A stretch of 7,996 nucleotides of DNA from DATDCV01 sp036524155. Lineage in GTDB: Bacteria > Verrucomicrobiota > Verrucomicrobiia > Limisphaerales > UBA8199. The DNA lies in the NCBI GenBank assembly GCA_036524155.1, contig DATDCV010000642.1:1-7996 (forward strand), read 5' to 3'. The position numbers and the translations under genes were made by a program. Shown one piece after another: positions 5,201 to 7,996 of this stretch. Below the pieces are notes generated by a model that saw nothing but the letters and a program-made list of their open reading frames with translations, did no database searches and was not told the DNA's origin. Within the stretch, counting starts at the first letter, position 1. Each line of letters opens with the position of its first letter.

Positions 5201-7996
5201 GGCAGGGAGGCGCCGGCAGGGAAGACGAATTTTCGGGGATCGCCGCTGTTGCTGAGGCTCCAACTGGCGAGGCTGACGGGGCCGGCGTTCGCGTTATAGA
5301 GCTCGAGCCAATCGGGAAAAACGCCGCCATTTGTGACGGCACTGGCATTGTCCGCCATCAACTCGTTCAGGCGCACGGCTGGAAGGGCCGCGGGCTGGTT
5401 GACCAGCCCGGGAGACCCGTTCAAGACGGTGCTGGCGCGCCAATTGGCGGGATCGGTCGGGTTACCATTCGGGTTGATTAATTCGAGCGAATAACCGCCG
5501 CCGTCGGCCGCGGGGGGCCAACCGCCCGTGGTGCCGTAGCTCACGGAGGTAATGGTGCGACCGTATTGATCGAGCAGTGCAATACGTTCACCCGAGTTGG
5601 AGAGCTGGCCGCCATAAGTGCCGGCCACCACCACGCCCGGGTAGCGGAGAGCGAAGGCCGCCGGATCGAGGGCGGAACTCAATACCATTACGGCGCCCGG
5701 TGCGAGCACTGTGCCGTTGGGAAAAATGTAAGTAACATTCTGGAAACTAAAACCACTCATGTCCACCGGCAGCGCGCCGACGTTCTGCAGTTCGATAAAC
5801 TCGAAGGCTTCGCCGCCGACGGGGTGATACATCAACTCCGTGATCCGAATCGGCACGCCCATGCCTGCGATCAAAAATGTGGCCTCAGTGAGCGCGCTCC
5901 AGGTCCCCGTACTCAACACCCGGGCCTTCACCGCGACGTTGTTGGTCAGGGCGATACCGCCGGAATAGAGACGCGCGGAAGGAGCGGGTGTGCCGAGGTT
6001 GTAGAGGCGCGGGTCCGAGCCGTCAGTGGTGTAATAAATCACCGACGCTGCCGGAGTCATGGTCAGGTTAAAGCCGGCGGGGACGCGGCCGCCGTGTTGG
6101 CTGAAGGCGGGCGCTGTGACCCGCGGGTAAAGTCCCGCCTGCATGAACTGCGTAAGGACGACGCCCGAGCGGAAGGGAAAGTAGTTCGTAAGCAGCCGGC
6201 CTTGCTCGCCGAGCCAATTCTCATCGCGAGTGTAGGGGGTGCCAGTGGCATATGACGGGTAGGGCAGGGGAGAGAGGCTCACCTTTCCGTTGGGCACGGA
6301 ATCACCCCAGCGAGCGGACTCCCCGACGATAGCGCGATCGATCTGGGCCGCGCGGGCCCGCCAGGTGGCGGCGACGGAATCGGGCGTGAGCGCGCCGCCG
6401 TCGAAGAAATGCTTTTGGACATGATCGGCGAAGGTGAGGCGATATTCGACGTTTTTGGCCAGGTTGGCCTGGAGGTTATCGGGGCTGACGTTGACCTGGT
6501 CGTTCAGGCCTTCGAGCGTGCGTTCGCTGTCCCAGTAGAGATACTGGAAGCCCGCGCCAGGCTGACGGCGGCGCACCGCATACCAGTTTTTCACGGTGCC
6601 CCAATCCCAGTTGGCGCCGTAAAGCTGGCCGATCATGTAATCGATGTACTGCGGCACATCGAGGTACTGCTGGATTTGCTCGTATTGGGAGAGGCTCGCC
6701 AGGTTGGTGTTGTTGAGGCTCAGCATGGCGTTACGGGCGGCAGTTGTGCCATCGACCAGTTGCGGCCCAGTGCCATTGAAGGCGTCATAATCGGCTTTGT
6801 CGCCGCCAAGGTAGGAGGCGGCGAAGCCGGCATCAGGGCGTTCACAAGGATTGTAGACACCCCAATAGAGTCCGTTGATGTAGAGATGCACGTACCGGCT
6901 GTGGGAAGAGAAGGCGCCCATTCTGGCATGCAAATCCTTGAAAAACGCGTCGCGAACCAAGCCGCCGCGGGCTCGTTGGCTGGCGTCAAAACCGTGCGTC
7001 CAGTGATCATTATAATCGGACCGCAGATCAATCTGGTCGAATTTTGTGACGGGGCTATCCGGGAAGAACGGGTAATCCAGTTTGGGGGGGCCGTATTTGC
7101 CCTGGAACAACAGCCGGAAAGGGTGCTTGAGCGTGCGCAAGCGGCTGCCGCCGCCGTGCATCCTCACTCCGGCATCGCATTGAAAACCGGGGCTGCCATC
7201 GGGGTTGATCAATTCGACTGAGCACGGGACCTCCAGCGTCAGGTTATCAGCATGGGTGTAGAGGCCATTGGCCGCCCCGAACATGTCGTCGGTGCGCATC
7301 ACGATTGAAAGGGCGGGCAGGGCCAGCAGGTCGTTTTCGATCGTCGCGTTGTAAAGCGGATCGTTGACTATGTTTTGGTCCATCGCATAGTCGGAGGGCC
7401 AACCGTAAGTAGACCAGGTGGTCGTGATCGGAAAGCCCGTCGGATCGGCCGGCTGATGAATGACGTCACCCGTGAAGATATAAGTGCAGGTCTGCGGCAG
7501 CGACGGCAACATTCCGGCGCCGAAAACCACCGCCCGCAAGGTCGTGGTGCGGCTGATGGCCAACGGCGCGGTATAGATGTCAGAGCTCTCTGTCGGCGGG
7601 CTGCCGTCGGTCGTGTAACGAATCGTCGTCCCTGGTGTGGGGACGCTCAGCACGACCGCAAAGGGATGGCTGAAAAAGCCGCGGCCAACGCTGTAATGCA
7701 CTGCGGCGACAGCGCCGGTCAGGGTACTGGTGCTGTTCGGGCCGCCCGGCGTCTGGATCGCGAAATAACGGGGGTTGCCGGTAGCGTCCAGCCCAAACGA
7801 AACGTCACTCCGTTGCTCGGGGTATTGGGGAGCGTATTCGTGAGCCACGCACGGCGGAAGATCGCCAGCATAGAGTCCGAGGTAATTGCCCGCCGTGCCG
7901 AGCTTGAAATTAGTGTGGAGCCTGGCTCCGGGGATGCGGCGGTTCTTGCCGGAGGCGAACAGGACCAGGTACTGGCCGGAGTTGATATTCGTGCCG
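2230..7996 (-). CDS. giant CotH kinase-like / lamin-tail domain protein, N-terminus beyond the right edge
   Basis: The frame is open from 7995 to the TAA at 2230-2232, giving 1921 residues in the window. A GTG at 7846-7848 is not the start: the frame continues upstream with lamin-tail-like sequence (SGQYLVLFASGKNR, LHTNFKLG). Domains from N to C, by nucleotide: partial lamin-tail domain, about 7996-7750; chitobiase/hexosaminidase C-terminal-like domain (IRYTTDGSPP), 7690-7472; CotH kinase-like domain, 7323-6300; second chitobiase-like domain (IYYTTDGSDP), 6145-5871; seven lamin-tail domains starting near 5862, 5385, 4950, 4542, 4092, 3672 and 3201; a D-rich Ca-binding segment (VDTDGDGLPDAWE, DPDGDRFTNLEEY), 2628-2470; and a terminal module ending RFYRLVTPAIP. 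CotH hallmarks include RMHGGGSR, KHPFRLLF, LRSDYND, LYINGLYWGVY, NWDWGTVKNWY and YLYWDSERTL. Domain content implies export, but a signal peptide would lie off the window. CotH of Bacillus spores is a secretory-pathway kinase; activity and substrate here are unknown. Confidence 0.93.
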   Translation of the reverse strand, partial: GTNINSGQYLVLFASGKNRRIPGARLHTNFKLGTAGNYLGLYAGDLPPCVAHEYAPQYPEQRSDVSFGLDATGNPRYFAIQTPGGPNSTSTLTGAVAAVHYSVGRGFFSHPFAVVLSVPTPGTTIRYTTDGSPPTESSDIYTAPLAISRTTTLRAVVFGAGMLPSLPQTCTYIFTGDVIHQPADPTGFPITTTWSTYGWPSDYAMDQNIVNDPLYNATIENDLLALPALSIVMRTDDMFGAANGLYTHADNLTLEVPCSVELINPDGSPGFQCDAGVRMHGGGSRLRTLKHPFRLLFQGKYGPPKLDYPFFPDSPVTKFDQIDLRSDYNDHWTHGFDASQRARGGLVRDAFFKDLHARMGAFSSHSRYVHLYINGLYWGVYNPCERPDAGFAASYLGGDKADYDAFNGTGPQLVDGTTAARNAMLSLNNTNLASLSQYEQIQQYLDVPQYIDYMIGQLYGANWDWGTVKNWYAVRRRQPGAGFQYLYWDSERTLEGLNDQVNVSPDNLQANLAKNVEYRLTFADHVQKHFFDGGALTPDSVAATWRARAAQIDRAIVGESARWGDSVPNGKVSLSPLPYPSYATGTPYTRDENWLGEQGRLLTNYFPFRSGVVLTQFMQAGLYPRVTAPAFSQHGGRVPAGFNLTMTPAASVIYYTTDGSDPRLYNLGTPAPSARLYSGGIALTNNVAVKARVLSTGTWSALTEATFLIAGMGVPIRITELMYHPVGGEAFEFIELQNVGALPVDMSGFSFQNVTYIFPNGTVLAPGAVMVLSSALDPAAFALRYPGVVVAGTYGGQLSNSGERIALLDQYGRTITSVSYGTTGGWPPAADGGGYSLELINPNGNPTDPANWRASTVLNGSPGLVNQPAALPAVRLNELMADNASAVTNGGVFPDWLELYNANAGPVSLASWSLSNSGDPRKFVFPAGASLPGNGYLVVWCDTLTNAPGLHTSFTLGRKGESLFLYDNLTNRIDAVGFGLQPPNFSLGRIGPAGNWQLTLPTPSSNNVAAALAPATHLVINEWLANSVPGSSDWLEVFNRSPGLPVALSGLFFGTTSNLFQLRSLSFVGPGGFAQFFADEKPGPDHLDFKLSASGDVVSIFDATSQRLDSVTFGAQVEGVSQGRLPDGSANILSFPGTASPGASNYVLSYTGPVLNELMARNVSAVYGPGGHNSDWVELHNPGATDYPLAGMSLSTDSNRPLMWAFPAGVSIPAGSFRVIWCDSSLPPSTNATGPLNTGFALNAQGGALWLFNANGQPVDSVAFGFQVADLSIGRSSGSWALLSAPTPGFSNEAPATLGNPVNLRINEWMPAPLSGNNWFELYNTDTRPVSLAGLYLTDDPSITGLKKFSVPALSFIAGNGWVKYEADAHPSLGPDHVNFSLDRLGETLRLYDSSLNLIDAVDFGLQADGVSQGRLPDGAPNIVSFVSTPTPDASNYLPLPNVLVNEVLTHTDPPLEDAIELFNPGTTDVVLDDWFISNSQADFRKYRIPAGTVLPAGGYKVFYEYRFNSTNASPFTFNSAHGDSVLVSEADSLANLTGYRAQVAFGAAENGVSFGRFVTSAGADFVPLAAHTFGADNPTTVTQFRTGSGSTNSYPKVGPVVISEIMYHPVTASGTNLLENPNEEFVEVFNLTPTFVPLYDPAAVTNCWKLGGGINFEFPAGTLLPAGGYLVVVGFDPVVDVSALANFRAKYGLGTNTAIFGPFSGRLNNAGESVELYKPDHPQTAPHPDAGFVPYLLVDRIAYSPVLPWPTGADGTGNSLQRRIAVNYGNEPLNWVACVPTPGTANCGVDTDGDGLPDAWEIAHGLDPNSASGDNGAAGDPDGDRFTNLEEYLAGTDPRDPASYLRIESASPVAEGVALRFAAMVSHSYTIQYRDDLNAGGWLTLGNAGPFGENTAAQIIDPSGFTHPARFYRLVTPAIP
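3673..5385 (-). repeat. A-B-A-B tandem of lamin-tail domains (duplicated two-domain unit)
   Basis: Four consecutive lamin-tail domains in the giant protein alternate in type. Domains beginning near 5385 and 4542 (type A) share LNELMA, SDWLELYN/SDWVELHN, FPAG, VVWCD/VIWCD, and a FGxQ...SxGR stretch. Domains beginning near 4950 and 4092 (type B) share INEW, GPDHLDFKL/GPDHVNFSL and an identical GVSQGRLPDG, followed by ASNY. The two A-B units are about 843 and 870 bases long. The codons differ considerably between copies, so the duplication is not recent. Confidence 0.75.
6300..7323 (-). other. CotH kinase-like domain within the giant protein
   Basis: This part of the giant frame carries the conserved blocks of the CotH family in order. 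A glycine-rich block (GVRMHGGGSR) is followed by KHPFRLLF, whose lysine is in the position expected to contact ATP. Next come FDQIDLRSDYND, then VRDAFFKDLHARMG, then RYVHLYINGLYWGVYNPCE. The C-terminal part holds NWDWGTVKNWY and, about 20 residues on, YLYWDSERTL, whose acidic residues match the metal-binding region of the family. No obvious loss of a key residue is visible, so the domain could be active; this is inference from motif retention. Confidence 0.82.

Noticed and set aside
5566..6255. 229-codon plus-strand open frame opposite lamin-tail and chitobiase-like domains
   Set aside because: The opposite strand has continuous domain homology. The plus translation has no recognisable features.
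6409..7221. 270-codon plus-strand open frame opposite the CotH-like domain
   Set aside because: The minus strand carries conserved CotH motifs through this whole stretch. The plus frame shows no family pattern.
7846..7848. GTG as start of the giant gene
   Set aside because: The frame stays open to the right edge and the upstream codons continue a lamin-tail-like domain, so the GTG is internal.

Overview
The window most likely comes from a GC-rich member of the Verrucomicrobiota, probably the Pedosphaera/Limisphaera side of the phylum. The reasons are a very large secreted-type protein that combines lamin-tail domains, chitobiase C-terminal-like domains, a CotH kinase-like domain, a D-rich calcium-binding segment and a short C-terminal 'IQYRDDL ... 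RFYRLV' module. A YD-repeat (RHS) fragment and purine-rich simple repeats between genes fit the same picture. This placement rests on family knowledge and protein style; no search was run.

Layout. Positions 1-267 on the minus strand carry a piece of an RHS/YD-repeat protein whose frame is cut by a stop codon, with no start. Positions 340-2134 on the plus strand hold three compact housekeeping genes. They are a CDP-alcohol phosphatidyltransferase (pgsA-like), a PrxQ/Bcp peroxiredoxin 24 bases downstream (probably cotranscribed), and a second, AhpE-like peroxiredoxin. A 211-base spacer separates the two peroxiredoxins. It contains an 8-bp tandem repeat that starts inside the end of bcp, a purine-rich hexamer array, and a possible promoter for the second peroxiredoxin.

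From 2230 to the right edge, the minus strand is one open frame of 1921 codons in the window that runs off the edge. It is convergent with the peroxiredoxin gene, with 95 bases between the stop codons. Its order is: partial lamin-tail domain, chitobiase-like domain, CotH-like domain, second chitobiase-like domain, seven lamin-tail domains, Ca-binding segment, C-terminal module. The middle lamin-tail domains alternate in two types (A-B-A-B), which suggests duplication of a two-domain unit.

The plus-strand genes are ordinary functions: acidic phospholipid synthesis and peroxide detoxification. The giant protein is the most interesting object. It looks like an extracellular multidomain protein with a possible protein-kinase-like activity outside the cell, but its substrate and role cannot be read from the sequence. 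I saw no tRNA, rRNA, CRISPR array, insertion sequence or recognisable riboswitch.
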